DNA from: JAFAHS01 sp046728175
GTDB lineage: Bacteria; Desulfobacterota; Binatia; Binatales; Binataceae
Direction: 5' to 3'
Assembly: GCA_046728175.1 (NCBI GenBank)
Contig: JBKPEA010000066.1
Location: forward strand, 10,331-74,330
DNA: 64,000 nt
Below are positions 45,530 through 55,582 of the stretch, piece after piece. The notes under the pieces are model-generated. The model ran no database searches, had not been told where the DNA came from, and saw only the letters and a list, made by a program, of their open reading frames with translations. The first letter of the stretch is position 1, and each line of letters begins with the position of its first letter. A program made the position numbers and the translations under genes.

Positions 45530-46920
45530 CCGGGTTGCTCCTCAAGGCGGGCCGGCCCGCCCCAACGCCGGCGGGTCAGTGCGTAAGCTGGCCACACCGC
45601 GAGCGCCAGCAATAGAGCGATGGTGAAATCTCGTCTGCCGTCGCCTACGGATAACGCGAGGCCGAAGGTTGCTGACCAGGTCAGTAGGGGCAATATCACC
45701 GTCAGCAGCAGACCGGCCCTTCCCCCACCGACAGTAAACAAACCCTCACGGTCGGGAACGAGCTGCCGCAACCTAACCAGCGCCGCCATCTCCAGGGTTA
45801 GTGCCGCCATATAGAAGAAGACGTCGAGGACCACCAGCGCGAGAAAGCCGAGTGGAACCAGCAGCGTGAAGGCGAGGCAGCACCAGATAATCGACCTTCG
45901 AGGCGTCGCCGTGGTGGCCCATATTTCGCGAAGCGCTGCTGGCAAATAACCCTCGCGCGCGAGCACATAGGGCATCCGCGAGACCCACAGCATCGCCGCT
46001 TGAAAGACTGCAAAGGACATAACGCTGCCGCCGATAGCAATCGCCGCGCCGAGCGTCGGGCCGCCGAGTTCACTGCCAACCTGAGAGAACCAGCCTTCGT
46101 GCCAGTTCGCGCCATTATGAGCGCCGCTCAAAGAAACCATCAGGGGCAGAAGGTAGCCCGCGGCCACCAGCGGAACCGCCACCGCGATCGCGCGGACGTA
46201 ATTGCGGCGCGGGTTCTCTATTTCCGCCGAGACGACGCTCAGATTTTCCCATCCGCCGAAATTCCAGATGATAACCGTCAACCCCGCGCCCAGCGCTCCC
46301 AGAGGATCCGTCCCGAACAGTGGAGCCGAGGGCATCTGAAAATTCGCAATGCGCTCCCAGCCGAGTGCGATCAAAATGACGAACGGCAGCAGGAGCAGGA
46401 CGGCCAGCGCGATCGAGGTGTCGCCGACCGGGCGAATGCCGGCGAGGTTGAGTAATCCAGCCAACCAGACCAGGCCCACGCCCATTGCGACCTGCGCGGC
46501 AGGCCCGAGCGGGAGCAGATACGACAAATATGCGGCGAACAGGACCGGATAGAGGGCCATGTCCACGGCAGTGTAGAGGATAGTCAGATAGGCTTCGGCG
46601 AAGCCCGCGAAGGGGCCCAGCGCTTCCTTGACCCAGAAGTAGAATCCGCCCTCCACGGGCCGCAGTGCCGTGAGCTCGGCAGCCATCAGCGCCGTTGGCA
46701 CGCTTAAGGTCAACGGCACGATCAGGCACAGGAGAATCGCCAGCTTCGGGCCCGCGAACCGGACCGCGTCCTCCACTCCGTAGGGCCCCCCGCTCACGAC
46801 CAGATACATCAGGCACACCAGCGAGGTGAAACCGAGAGTCCGACGCGACGTCAGACGGGTAAGGGTGGATTGTCCGGAGGAAGGCTCGTCGTTCGTTTGC
46901 GATTGAGAGCTGCTGGGCAC
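45490..46920 (-). CDS. Amino-acid permease of the APC superfamily
   Basis: A 476-residue inner-membrane transporter with about 12 predicted helices. The N-terminal segment SLVCLMYLVVSGGPYGVEDAV contains the GxG-type unwound part of the first APC helix, and VIIWNFGGWENLSV is the helix-6 equivalent. It should import amino acids or related amines; the substrate cannot be told. Its 3' end overlaps the KirBac gene convergently by 40 bases. The 217 bases to the TPR lipoprotein gene hold divergent promoters. Confidence 0.87.
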   Translation of the reverse strand: MPSSSQSQTNDEPSSGQSTLTRLTSRRTLGFTSLVCLMYLVVSGGPYGVEDAVRFAGPKLAILLCLIVPLTLSVPTALMAAELTALRPVEGGFYFWVKEALGPFAGFAEAYLTILYTAVDMALYPVLFAAYLSYLLPLGPAAQVAMGVGLVWLAGLLNLAGIRPVGDTSIALAVLLLLPFVILIALGWERIANFQMPSAPLFGTDPLGALGAGLTVIIWNFGGWENLSVVSAEIENPRRNYVRAIAVAVPLVAAGYLLPLMVSLSGAHNGANWHEGWFSQVGSELGGPTLGAAIAIGGSVMSFAVFQAAMLWVSRMPYVLAREGYLPAALREIWATTATPRRSIIWCCLAFTLLVPLGFLALVVLDVFFYMAALTLEMAALVRLRQLVPDREGLFTVGGGRAGLLLTVILPLLTWSATFGLALSVGDGRRDFTIALLLALAVWPAYALTRRRWGGPARLEEQPGYSGASTTSSKRE

Positions 46921-47137
46921 CGTAAAGCAGACGCTCTAGCCGAAGGGGTGAAGGCTGGCAAGGCGATAATTCGGCGGACGCTGGCCGTTTATATATCGAT
47001 TCGGAGGGTGCGGGACGTATAATGGAAGGGTGCCGAGAGGGTTTGGCGGAAAGGGTAGGGGCCGGTGCTCTCCCCAAATAGTCCGGCATAGTGCTATTAG
47101 ATTGGTCGAGAAGCTTCTGGACTCGCCCGTCAAATTA

Positions 47138-48907
47138 ATGAGATTTTCAGCCAAATCTGTAGTGGGCGTGCTCGCGGTCGCGTCGCTGGTCTTGGTTGGA
47201 TGTGCGCAAACCGCGCAACGCCCGCCGGAGACCCGGGAAACCGCCAGCACCGGTGATGCGAACAATTTTGGCGGAGCGCCCGCCGTCGAAATACCCTCGG
47301 ACGCGAAGGCGATGGGCGCGTTTCTAATCGCGGAAACCGCGAACAACGACAATGATCGCGAAGGCGCGCTGAAGGGTTATGAAGACGCGGTTCGTTACGA
47401 CCCAACCAACGCCCAGCTCCGGGTTCGCCTTGCCACTCTCTACGTACGCGACGGCCGCCTGAAAGAAGCGCTCAACGAGGCCAACGAAGCGCTCAAGGTC
47501 AATCCTAATTCGGTCGATGCGCGCCTGCTCGCCGCCGGAATAAGCTCGGCACTCGGCGATGACGCGACCGCGGAACGCTACTACAAGGAAGTTCTGCAGC
47601 TAAGTCCCAAGAACCAGGAGGCCTACCTCTATCTGGGAACGTTGTACGCCAAGCGCGGCGATTTCGCCGCGGCGGAGAAGACCTTTCAGAGCCTGATCGG
47701 ACTCGATCCGGGCTCGTTCCTTGGCTACTACTACGCGGGCCGGGTCATGGTAGGGGCCAAGAAGTACAATGAGGCCGACCACTACTACCAGGAAGCGCTG
47801 GAACGAAATCCGGAACAGGAACTGGTGTTGCTCGACCTCGCTACCCTGCGGATTCTGCAGAACAAGCCGGAAGAAGCAATCGCCTACTACAAGAAGATCA
47901 TCCAGATCAATCCGAACAACGAGCTCGCGCGCAAGCGCCTGGCCGAAATCTACGTCGGCCAGAAGAAGTACGACGAAGCGCTGGGCGAGCTGCGCCAGCT
48001 GGAAGGCATCGAGACTAATCCGACTGACACCCGGACCAAGATTGGGCTCCTCTACTTCCGCAACGGCGACTACGATCAGGCCGCGACCCAATTCAACCTG
48101 GTGCTTGGGACCGAGCCGAATAACATGCAGGTCCGGTTCTACCTGGGTGCAGTGTACATGGAGCTGAACGATTACAACCGCGCCATCGCCGAGTTCGAGG
48201 AGGTCCCGCCGACCGATGATCACTATGTCGAGTCGCGCATCCAGCTCGCCATCATCTATGACAAGCAGGACCGCTACGACAAATCGATCGATGCGCTGAA
48301 TGAGGCCTTGAAGCTCAAGCCCAACGACACTGAGCTGATGGGCTTTCTGCGCGAAGTGTACACCGAGAAGAAAGACTATGCTGCGGCGATTGCGATCGCA
48401 CGAAACATGGTCGCGATCGATCCGCGCAATGATGACTTTCATTTCAAGCTGGGTGCCTGCCTCGACCTCTCCAAGCAGCGCGAAGCGGGCATGGCCGAGA
48501 TGAAGAAAGCGATCGAGCTTAACCCCAAGAACGCCCAGGCCCTCAACTACGTCGGTTATACCTACGCCGAAGAGGGCAAGAACCTCGAGGAGGCGGAGCA
48601 GCTCATCAAGCGGGCCCTCGATGTTCAGCCCGAGGACGGCTTTTACATCGACAGCCTCGGCTGGGTGTATTACCAGAAGGGCGAATACAAGAAGGCCGTT
48701 GAAATGCTCGAACGCGCGGTCAATCTGACCGGCAGCGATCCGACAATCACCGAGCACCTGGGCGACGCCTATCGGAAGATCGGCAAGGTGCGGGAAGCCA
48801 CGCACGAATACAACGACGCGCTCAAGAAGGCGCAGGAATCGGATCAAGTCGCGCGGCTCAAGGACAAGCTGCAGGTCCTCGAGCACGCGCAAAATACAGT
48901 GCATTGA
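47138..48907 (+). CDS. TPR lipoprotein
   Basis: With the ATG at 47138 the protein has 589 residues. A signal peptide ends in the lipobox LVGC, then about 14 TPR units run to the C-terminus (for example EGALKGYEDAVRYDPTNAQL and SFLGYYYAGRVMVGAKKY). It is exported and lipid-anchored and probably serves as a scaffold for protein complexes in the envelope. It is followed by a LolB-like lipoprotein gene after 20 bases, then by a peptide transporter and a bactofilin, all on the same strand. A longer frame from 47030 lacks a signal. Confidence 0.88.
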   Translation: MRFSAKSVVGVLAVASLVLVGCAQTAQRPPETRETASTGDANNFGGAPAVEIPSDAKAMGAFLIAETANNDNDREGALKGYEDAVRYDPTNAQLRVRLATLYVRDGRLKEALNEANEALKVNPNSVDARLLAAGISSALGDDATAERYYKEVLQLSPKNQEAYLYLGTLYAKRGDFAAAEKTFQSLIGLDPGSFLGYYYAGRVMVGAKKYNEADHYYQEALERNPEQELVLLDLATLRILQNKPEEAIAYYKKIIQINPNNELARKRLAEIYVGQKKYDEALGELRQLEGIETNPTDTRTKIGLLYFRNGDYDQAATQFNLVLGTEPNNMQVRFYLGAVYMELNDYNRAIAEFEEVPPTDDHYVESRIQLAIIYDKQDRYDKSIDALNEALKLKPNDTELMGFLREVYTEKKDYAAAIAIARNMVAIDPRNDDFHFKLGACLDLSKQREAGMAEMKKAIELNPKNAQALNYVGYTYAEEGKNLEEAEQLIKRALDVQPEDGFYIDSLGWVYYQKGEYKKAVEMLERAVNLTGSDPTITEHLGDAYRKIGKVREATHEYNDALKKAQESDQVARLKDKLQVLEHAQNTVH

Positions 48908-48927
48908 GCCGTCGGGCCGGACAGGCG

Positions 48928-49752
48928 ATGCGATCGCTCGGGCGCCTGACCGCGATCGTCGCACTGGCGACCCTGCTCCCGGCATGCGCGTCGTTGAGTC
49001 CAGGCACTTCCCCGTCCGGCCCAATAGAACTCTCGCACGATAGCGCGTCCCTAATTCATCAGTTGACGCAGAAGGTCGCGGAACGTGATCGAGCGCTGGT
49101 GTCGATGCAGACGGAGGCGGTGATGGGATACTCGGCGCCGGACCGGCATCCGCCCAAGGTGCGCGAACAGATAGTCGCCAAACGCCCGGATAGCCTTCGG
49201 GTAGAGGCGCTCTCGGCATTCAACGTCGCGCTAATCCTTGCGACCAGCGGACAACAGCTGGCGATTTTTGAACCCTCGCGCAACCGGCTCACCCGCGCCG
49301 CCGCCACCGCGGACAGCCTGAACCAATTTATCCAGATTCCAATGGCGCCCGCCGACGCGGTGACGCTGCTGCTGGGAATCGCTCCCGACTCCGCCGCGCT
49401 CGCCGCGCGCCCGCCGGACGCAGTTGTGACCGAGGGGGCGATGACGGTGGCCGCGTGGAGCGTCGAAAACTCGGCGCGTCGCGAGTTGGGATTTCAGGAC
49501 GATCAACTTGTGCTGGTCCGGATGCGCAACGCTGACGGGAGCGTCGACTACGAAGTGCGTTACAGCGAATACCAGGATTTGGGGGGACTGATGTTTCCCT
49601 ATGCGGTGGACGCGAGCTTTCCCAGAGCACAGAGCCGAATTTCATTCCATTACAAACGTCCAATCATCAACGGGGAAGTGCCTGACTCGGTGTTCGTTCT
49701 CTCCCCGTCCTCCGCTGGGGAGCAGGCCGAGCTGGACAATGCGAATCCATAG
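48928..49752 (+). CDS. LolB/DUF4292-like lipoprotein
   Basis: With the ATG at 48928 the protein has 274 residues. The signal ends in the lipobox LPAC. The mature part has the antiparallel-sheet pattern of the LolB/LolA-like superfamily (VREQIVAKRPDSLRVEAL, LATSGQQLAIFEPSRN and FPYAVDASFPRA). LolB inserts lipoproteins in the outer membrane, but the DUF4292 group may bind other lipids. Its end overlaps the start of the substrate-binding-protein gene by 14 bases, which suggests coupling. The assignment is by pattern only. Confidence 0.7.
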   Translation: MRSLGRLTAIVALATLLPACASLSPGTSPSGPIELSHDSASLIHQLTQKVAERDRALVSMQTEAVMGYSAPDRHPPKVREQIVAKRPDSLRVEALSAFNVALILATSGQQLAIFEPSRNRLTRAAATADSLNQFIQIPMAPADAVTLLLGIAPDSAALAARPPDAVVTEGAMTVAAWSVENSARRELGFQDDQLVLVRMRNADGSVDYEVRYSEYQDLGGLMFPYAVDASFPRAQSRISFHYKRPIINGEVPDSVFVLSPSSAGEQAELDNANP

Positions 49753-51445
49753 ACGGGCCAAATTTGCTGCGGTGCTGCTCTCGATCGTGGCCATTGCCGC
49801 ATGCCACGTAAACCGCGGCCAAAGCGATCACACCCGGGAACAAAACCTGTACCAGGCAGAACCCGGGGACCCACGCACCTTTAACCCGATCCTGATAACC
49901 GATGCGACCTCGGGCGAGACGATTGGCGACCTCTTCGAAGGACTGGTGCGCACCAACCCTCTTACGACACTGCCCGAAGGAGAACTCGCGGAGAGCTGGG
50001 AAATTTCAAAGGACGAAAAGACGGTCACCTTTCATTTGCGGCGCGACGTGAAATGGTTTGACGGCCAGCCTCTGACTGCTCGCGATTTTCTGTTCACGAT
50101 GAAGGTGGTCTACGATCCGAAGATTGCTACCAGCATCCGTTCCGTGCTGCTGGTCGACGGCCAGCCCATCGCGAGCTCCGCGCCCGACGATCATACGATT
50201 GTCTTAACCCTGCCGCGCCCCTTCGCACCGTTGCTGTCCTCGGCGGGCAGTGTACCGATTATTCCGGAGCATGTTCTCGGCGCGGCGTATGCCGCGGGCA
50301 AGTTCAACCAGACGTGGGGAATCAACACGGCTCCCGATCAGCTGGTAGGCACCGGCGCCTTCAAGATGACACGCTACGTCCCAAGCCAGGTTGTTCAATA
50401 CGTGCGCAACCCTGACTTTTGGATGAAAGACGAGCACGGCGGACGACTCCCGCGCCTTCATGCGGAAACCAGGATGATCGTGCAAGACCTCAACGCCGCG
50501 TATCTGCGGTTCCTGTCGGGTCAGACCGATCTCATTCTGCGTCCGCGTCCCGAGGAAGTGATGGATCTTAAAGATCAGCAGCAGAAGCTAAAGATTACGG
50601 TCAGAGAGATCGGGATCGACACCGGGACGCTGTTTTTCTGCTTCAACCGAAACCCGCGCCACTTCGTGAAGAACGGGGTCACCAGTCCCAAGCTGGCCTG
50701 GTTCACGGACTTGAACTTTCTGCGCGCGATGGCGCACGCGGTCGACAAAGAAGGAATCATCAATCTCTGCTTCCACGGATTCGCGACCCCGGCTGTTGCC
50801 GACATCTCGCCGGCCAATAAGATCTTTCACAACCCCGATCTTAAGGACTACGACTACGATTTGTCGGAAGCCGCGCGTCTGCTGGAGGCCGCCGGCTATC
50901 ACCTGATATCGCCGGGAGTTCGGGTCGACTCCAAGGGCAACCGGCTGGAATTCAACCTGGTTACTAATACGGGAACCCCGGAACGCGACCAGATGTGTGC
51001 GATCTTTAAACAGGATCTTGGAAATCTCGGCATCAAGGTTAACTATCGGCCCATCGATTTCATCACTTTAGTCGAGAAGCTTGACAGCAATTTCGATTGG
51101 GACTGCGTGCTGATGGGATTTACCGGAGGGATCGAGCCCAACGATGGCGCCAACTTCTATCGCTCCTCCGGGAACCTGCACCTGTGGAATCCCAATCAAC
51201 CGAAGCCGACGACCGAATGGGAAGCCAGAATCGACCAACTCCTCGACCAGGGTGCCGCGGAAATGGATACCGCCAAACGCGCACCTTATTATTGGGAGAT
51301 TCAGAAAATCTTGCACGATCAGCTCGCCGTCATCCAAACCGTGCGACAAATCCGCTACCACGCCTGGGTCAACACCCTGGAGAACTATCAGCCGACGGTA
51401 TGGGGCACCTACAAGCCCGAATGGATTCAGTTCAAACCGCAATGA
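49739..51445 (+). CDS. Peptide ABC transporter substrate-binding lipoprotein (SBP family 5)
   Basis: With the ATG at 49739 the protein has 568 residues. The signal ends in a lipobox, AIAAC. The family-5 signature is present: GDPRTFNPI, the LFEGLVRTNP and AESWEISKDEKTVTFHLRRDVKWFDGQPL stretches (given in part), and the C-terminal region with YWEIQKILHD. It captures peptides or other solutes in the periplasm for the permeases encoded next. The 14-base overlap with the LolB-like gene and the directly following permease genes mark an operon. The substrate is unknown. Confidence 0.92.
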   Translation: MRIHRRAKFAAVLLSIVAIAACHVNRGQSDHTREQNLYQAEPGDPRTFNPILITDATSGETIGDLFEGLVRTNPLTTLPEGELAESWEISKDEKTVTFHLRRDVKWFDGQPLTARDFLFTMKVVYDPKIATSIRSVLLVDGQPIASSAPDDHTIVLTLPRPFAPLLSSAGSVPIIPEHVLGAAYAAGKFNQTWGINTAPDQLVGTGAFKMTRYVPSQVVQYVRNPDFWMKDEHGGRLPRLHAETRMIVQDLNAAYLRFLSGQTDLILRPRPEEVMDLKDQQQKLKITVREIGIDTGTLFFCFNRNPRHFVKNGVTSPKLAWFTDLNFLRAMAHAVDKEGIINLCFHGFATPAVADISPANKIFHNPDLKDYDYDLSEAARLLEAAGYHLISPGVRVDSKGNRLEFNLVTNTGTPERDQMCAIFKQDLGNLGIKVNYRPIDFITLVEKLDSNFDWDCVLMGFTGGIEPNDGANFYRSSGNLHLWNPNQPKPTTEWEARIDQLLDQGAAEMDTAKRAPYYWEIQKILHDQLAVIQTVRQIRYHAWVNTLENYQPTVWGTYKPEWIQFKPQ

Positions 51446-51478
51446 GTCGTGATTCTAACCGGGCTTCGTAGCGCGCCG

Positions 51479-52459
51479 ATGGGACGGTTTCTGATACGCA
51501 GACTGATCAATATGGTCCCCTTGCTAATTGGGATTACCTTCTTGTCATTTCTCGTGATGTCGCTCGTGCCGGGCGATTTTTTCTCCAGCCTGAAGATGAA
51601 TCCGCAGATCTCGCCCCTGGTTATCAAGCAGATGGAGGCGCAGTTCGGCCTCGATCAACCCTTGCTGGTGCGCTACCTCAAGTGGCTCTGGTCGGTGCTG
51701 CACCTCGACTTGGGCGTCTCCCTCGCCTACCACGTCAACGTCACCTCGCTGATCGGAATGCGCGCACTTAACACCATCATCCTCTCCGCCAGCTCGATGT
51801 TGTTCTCTTGGGCGCTCGCGATCCCGATTGGAATCGTGGTGGCGGTGAACCAGAACTCAATTTGGGATCGCATCCTGTCGTTCCTCGCGTTCTTCGGCAT
51901 GTCGCTGCCGAACTTTTTTCTCGCCTTCATGATGATGTATTTTGCGCTACAGACCGGGTGGTTTCCGATTGGCGGTACCTACTCGGTTGACTACGCAACC
52001 CTCGATTTCTGGAATCGGATCGCGGATCGCATCAATCACCTGATCCTGCCCGTATTCGTCCTGGGAGTGGCCGGCATGGCGAGCCTCATGCGCCTGATGC
52101 GCTCCCAGATTCTGGAAATCAAGAACTCGGAATTCGTCCGGACCGCGCGTGCCAAGGGACTCTCCGAGCGCGTGGTGATCTACAAGCACGTGCTGCGCAA
52201 CGCGCTTAACCCTTTCGTTACCATGGCCGGCTACTCGCTCGGCGACCTGCTCGGCGGCGCCGCCCTGGTAGAGGCGGTCATGAACCTGCAAGGCCTCGGG
52301 CTGCTGCTGCTCGACGCCGTGCGCTCGCTCGACATCTACCTGGTGATGGGATCCGTGCTGATGGGAACGGTGCTGCTGCTGGCGGGTAACCTGCTCGCGG
52401 ACATCGCGCTGGTCGCGGTCGACCCGCGGGTAGATTTTTCCTCGATGACGGCACAATGA
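51479..52459 (+). CDS. Peptide ABC transporter permease, DppB/OppB type
   Basis: With the ATG at 51479 the protein has 326 residues with six membrane helices. The N-terminal MGRFLIRRLINMVPLLIGIT and the EAA loop (VRTARAKGLSERVVIYKHVLRNAL) are characteristic; the loop docks on the ATPases. The next permease starts inside its last 4 bases. An upstream in-frame start at 51449 is not preferred. Confidence 0.92.
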   Translation: MGRFLIRRLINMVPLLIGITFLSFLVMSLVPGDFFSSLKMNPQISPLVIKQMEAQFGLDQPLLVRYLKWLWSVLHLDLGVSLAYHVNVTSLIGMRALNTIILSASSMLFSWALAIPIGIVVAVNQNSIWDRILSFLAFFGMSLPNFFLAFMMMYFALQTGWFPIGGTYSVDYATLDFWNRIADRINHLILPVFVLGVAGMASLMRLMRSQILEIKNSEFVRTARAKGLSERVVIYKHVLRNALNPFVTMAGYSLGDLLGGAALVEAVMNLQGLGLLLLDAVRSLDIYLVMGSVLMGTVLLLAGNLLADIALVAVDPRVDFSSMTAQ

Positions 52460-53520
52460 ACGCACCGCTTGCGACCCCGACGCAATCGATCGAGCTTGCC
52501 TCGGCGTTACGGCGAGAGTGGCGGTATTCGTCGTGGCCCGTGCGCTTCTCCGCGCTCTGCCTGACGCTGTTTTATCTGTTCGCGCTGCTCTCGCCGTTCT
52601 TTGCGCCGTATGACCCCACGTTCCAGAACCGCGCGATGCCAAATTGTCCGCCGATGCAGTTACGTGTCGCAGGCCCGGCCGACTGGTCGCGGGGCTTTTT
52701 CTATACTTATCCGCTGACCATGGTCGATCGCGTGGAGCGGCGCTACGTGCCCGACAAATCGCGTCGGGTATACATCCGCCTGTTTCACCGTGGGCACTTG
52801 TTCACCACCGATTCGCCCAAAGAACCCTTCTATCTCATGGGCAGCGACGGTATCGGGCGCGATCTTTTCTCGCGGATTGTCTACGGAGCGCGCGTGAGCA
52901 TGTTCGTCGGGCTGATTGGAGTGTTGATCAGTTTTTCGCTGGGGATCACGATCGGCGCGCTGTCGGGTTACGTGGGCGGGGTCGTCGATAACCTCATCAT
53001 GCGCTGGTCGGAAATCGAGATGTCGTTGCCGGCCTTCTATTTCCTGCTGGCGCTGGCGGCGATAATCCCGGCCGGGCTCAGCACCGTGGTGACGTTTTTC
53101 CTGATCGTCGCGATCATGAGCTTCATCAGCTGGGCGGGGTTTGCGCGCATCATTCGGGGAATGGCGGCCTCGGTGCGCGGATTGCCGTACGTGGAAGCAG
53201 CGCGCGCGCTGGGCGGTTCACGCTGGCGCATCATCCGCAGCCACGTGATTCCTTCGGTGATGGGCTACGCAATCGTGGCGGCCACGCTCTCGATACCGGG
53301 GTTCATTCTGGGGGAGAGCGCCCTGTCGCTGCTGGGCCTCGGAATCCAGGAGCCGGCTGCGTCGTGGGGAAATCTGCTGGCGGCGGCCGAGGATGTGCAG
53401 AACCTGCGCCACTATCCGTGGATTCTGATTCCCGGAATCTTCATTTTTCTGGCGGTGATGTCGTTTAATTTCCTGGGCGATCATTTGCGCGATCGTCTGG
53501 ATCCGGCAAATGCGCGGTGA
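52456..53520 (+). CDS. Peptide ABC transporter permease, DppC/OppC type
   Basis: A 354-residue permease. The first helix (VRFSALCLTLFYLFALLSPF) is followed by a periplasmic insertion of about 100 residues with YTYPLTMVDRVERRYVPDKS, longer than in most DppC. The GSDGIGRDLFSRIVYGARVS segment and the EAA loop (VEAARALGGSRWRIIRSHVI) are standard. It pairs with the DppB-type permease as the membrane channel. Confidence 0.92.
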   Translation: MNAPLATPTQSIELASALRREWRYSSWPVRFSALCLTLFYLFALLSPFFAPYDPTFQNRAMPNCPPMQLRVAGPADWSRGFFYTYPLTMVDRVERRYVPDKSRRVYIRLFHRGHLFTTDSPKEPFYLMGSDGIGRDLFSRIVYGARVSMFVGLIGVLISFSLGITIGALSGYVGGVVDNLIMRWSEIEMSLPAFYFLLALAAIIPAGLSTVVTFFLIVAIMSFISWAGFARIIRGMAASVRGLPYVEAARALGGSRWRIIRSHVIPSVMGYAIVAATLSIPGFILGESALSLLGLGIQEPAASWGNLLAAAEDVQNLRHYPWILIPGIFIFLAVMSFNFLGDHLRDRLDPANAR

Positions 53521-53589
53521 AACGACGATCGCGCGGTTCCTCTGATCATCTGGTTCGCGCCGTCTTTGCGATGCTAGCCTTGAGGTGAC

Positions 53590-54552
53590 GTGGCGCCCCT
53601 GCTCGAAGTCAAATCACTTTGCACCTCATTTCTTACCGATGCAGGCGAGGTGCGTGCGGTGGACCATGTGAGCTTTGCGGTCGAACCCGGGAAGCTGATG
53701 GGACTGGTCGGCGAGTCAGGCTCGGGCAAGACCGCGACCGTGCTGTCGATCATGCGGCTGTTGCCCGAAACGGCTCGAATTACCGACGGCGAGATCCTGT
53801 TTGACGGCAAGGATCTACTGACCCTGCCCGAACCCGAAATGCGCGCGATTCGCGGCGCTCGCATCGCGATGATCTTCCAGGAGCCGATGACCTCCCTTAA
53901 TCCGGTTTTCACGATCGGCAGCCAGGTCGGCGAAGCGGTGCGGCTTCATCAGCGCACCAACCGCCGCGAGACCCATGACCGCGTGATCGAAGCGCTGCGC
54001 CTGGTGGGGCTCGCGGACCCCGAACGACGCATCAACGACTATCCGCATCAGCTGTCGGGTGGGATGCGCCAGCGGGTCATGATCGCGATGGCGCTGTCGT
54101 GCAATCCGCGGCTACTCATTGCGGACGAACCGACGACGGCGCTCGACGTCACGATCCAGGCTCAGATTCTGGATCTCATCCGTGAGCTGCAGGAGCGGTT
54201 TGGCCTCGCGGTGATCCTGGTCACCCACGATCTCGGAATCGTCAACGAATATGCCGACGCCGTGACCATCCTGTACGCGGCGCGCGTGATGGAGCAGACC
54301 TCCGCGTCAGAGCTGTTCCGCAATCCGCTGAATCCCTATACCAAAGGCTTGCTGGGATCGATTCCGGGCATCGACGGCTCGCCGCGGCGACGACTGCAGG
54401 CGATTCCCGGCACGATACCCAGCGCTTTGAAACCCCCCGTGGGATGCAGATTCCATCCCCGCTGCCCGATCGCAGTCGCGCAATGTTCCGCCGCAGATCC
54501 TCCCCTCCAGGAGAAAACCCCCGATCACTATGTCGCTTGTATCCGGGTCTGA
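53590..54552 (+). CDS. Peptide ABC transporter ATPase, DppD/OppD type
   Basis: A 320-residue ATPase from a GTG at 53590 preceded by GAGG. Walker A is GESGSGKTA, the signature is LSGGMRQRVMIA, and Walker B is LLIADEPTTALD. The C-terminal oligopeptide-type extension with Cys residues (CRFHPRCPIAVAQC) is present, as in OppD, where it binds an Fe-S cluster in some members. Its last 23 bases overlap the next gene. Confidence 0.92.
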   Translation: MAPLLEVKSLCTSFLTDAGEVRAVDHVSFAVEPGKLMGLVGESGSGKTATVLSIMRLLPETARITDGEILFDGKDLLTLPEPEMRAIRGARIAMIFQEPMTSLNPVFTIGSQVGEAVRLHQRTNRRETHDRVIEALRLVGLADPERRINDYPHQLSGGMRQRVMIAMALSCNPRLLIADEPTTALDVTIQAQILDLIRELQERFGLAVILVTHDLGIVNEYADAVTILYAARVMEQTSASELFRNPLNPYTKGLLGSIPGIDGSPRRRLQAIPGTIPSALKPPVGCRFHPRCPIAVAQCSAADPPLQEKTPDHYVACIRV

Positions 54553-55564
54553 AGACTCAGGTGCCCGCCCGCCCGGTCCACCCCAAGGTTCCGGGCCGCT
54601 GGTCCGAGTCGATGGTATTTGGAAGGAGTTCCGGGCGCGCAGCGACGCCCTGTGGTCGCGTGCCCGGCTGACGGTCAAGGCGGTCGCGGGAGTCAATCTC
54701 GAGATCTATCGAGGTGAGACGCTCGGACTCGTCGGAGAATCCGGCTCCGGCAAATCAACGCTGGGGCGGCTCATCCTGCGTCTGATGGATCCGACGCGGG
54801 GGACGGTCTGGTTTGACGGGCGGGATCTTTCGACGCTCACGCGCAGCGAATTGAGAGCGTTGCGACGCGACATGCAACTGGTCTTTCAAGATCCATATGC
54901 ATCGCTGAATCCCCGCATGAAAGTGCGTTCGATAGTCGGCGAAGGAATTGAGATACACAACCTTGCGCGCGGGCGCGAGAAAGAAGAACGAATCGTTCAG
55001 CTCCTGGAAATGGTGGGAATCGGAGCCGACGCGATGAATCGGTACCCGCATGAATTTTCCGGAGGTCAGCGCCAGCGTATCGGCATCGCACGGGCACTCG
55101 CGGTAAATCCGCGTTTCGTGGTGCTCGATGAGCCGGTGTCGGCGCTCGACGTGTCGATCCAGGCACAGATCATCAACCTGCTGCAGGATCTCCAGGAGCG
55201 ACTCTACCTGACCTACCTCTTTATCGCTCACGACCTGCGTGTGGTCGAGCACATCAGCCGCCGGGTCGCGATAATGTACCTGGGCAAAATTGTCGAGCTT
55301 GCGTCGCGCGAGCAGATCTATGCAAACCCGCGCCATCCTTACACCAGGGCCCTGCTATCAGCGATTCCGACGATCGATCAGGCCTCCAAACCGGAGCGAA
55401 TCAAGCTGCCGGGCGAGATGCCCAGTCCGGTCGATCCGCCTCCCGGTTGCGCCTTCAATCCGCGGTGTCCCTATGCCGAAGATCGTTGTAGAGTAAAGGA
55501 ACCAGCGCTCGAGACGGGACACGGCTCGCACTGGGTTGCCTGTCATGTGTTCCCTGCGCAATAG
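54530..55564 (+). CDS. Peptide ABC transporter ATPase, DppF/OppF type
   Basis: A 344-residue ATPase. Walker A is GESGSGKST, the signature is FSGGQRQRIGIARAL, and Walker B is FVVLDEPVSALD. The C-terminal extension CAFNPRCPYAEDRC is also present. The first 25 residues are polar and may be a linker. It completes the transporter started by the substrate-binding-protein gene and lies 18 bases upstream of the bactofilin gene. Confidence 0.92.
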   Translation: MSLVSGSEDSGARPPGPPQGSGPLVRVDGIWKEFRARSDALWSRARLTVKAVAGVNLEIYRGETLGLVGESGSGKSTLGRLILRLMDPTRGTVWFDGRDLSTLTRSELRALRRDMQLVFQDPYASLNPRMKVRSIVGEGIEIHNLARGREKEERIVQLLEMVGIGADAMNRYPHEFSGGQRQRIGIARALAVNPRFVVLDEPVSALDVSIQAQIINLLQDLQERLYLTYLFIAHDLRVVEHISRRVAIMYLGKIVELASREQIYANPRHPYTRALLSAIPTIDQASKPERIKLPGEMPSPVDPPPGCAFNPRCPYAEDRCRVKEPALETGHGSHWVACHVFPAQ

Positions 55565-55582
55565 GTTTAGGTTGGTTTTTTG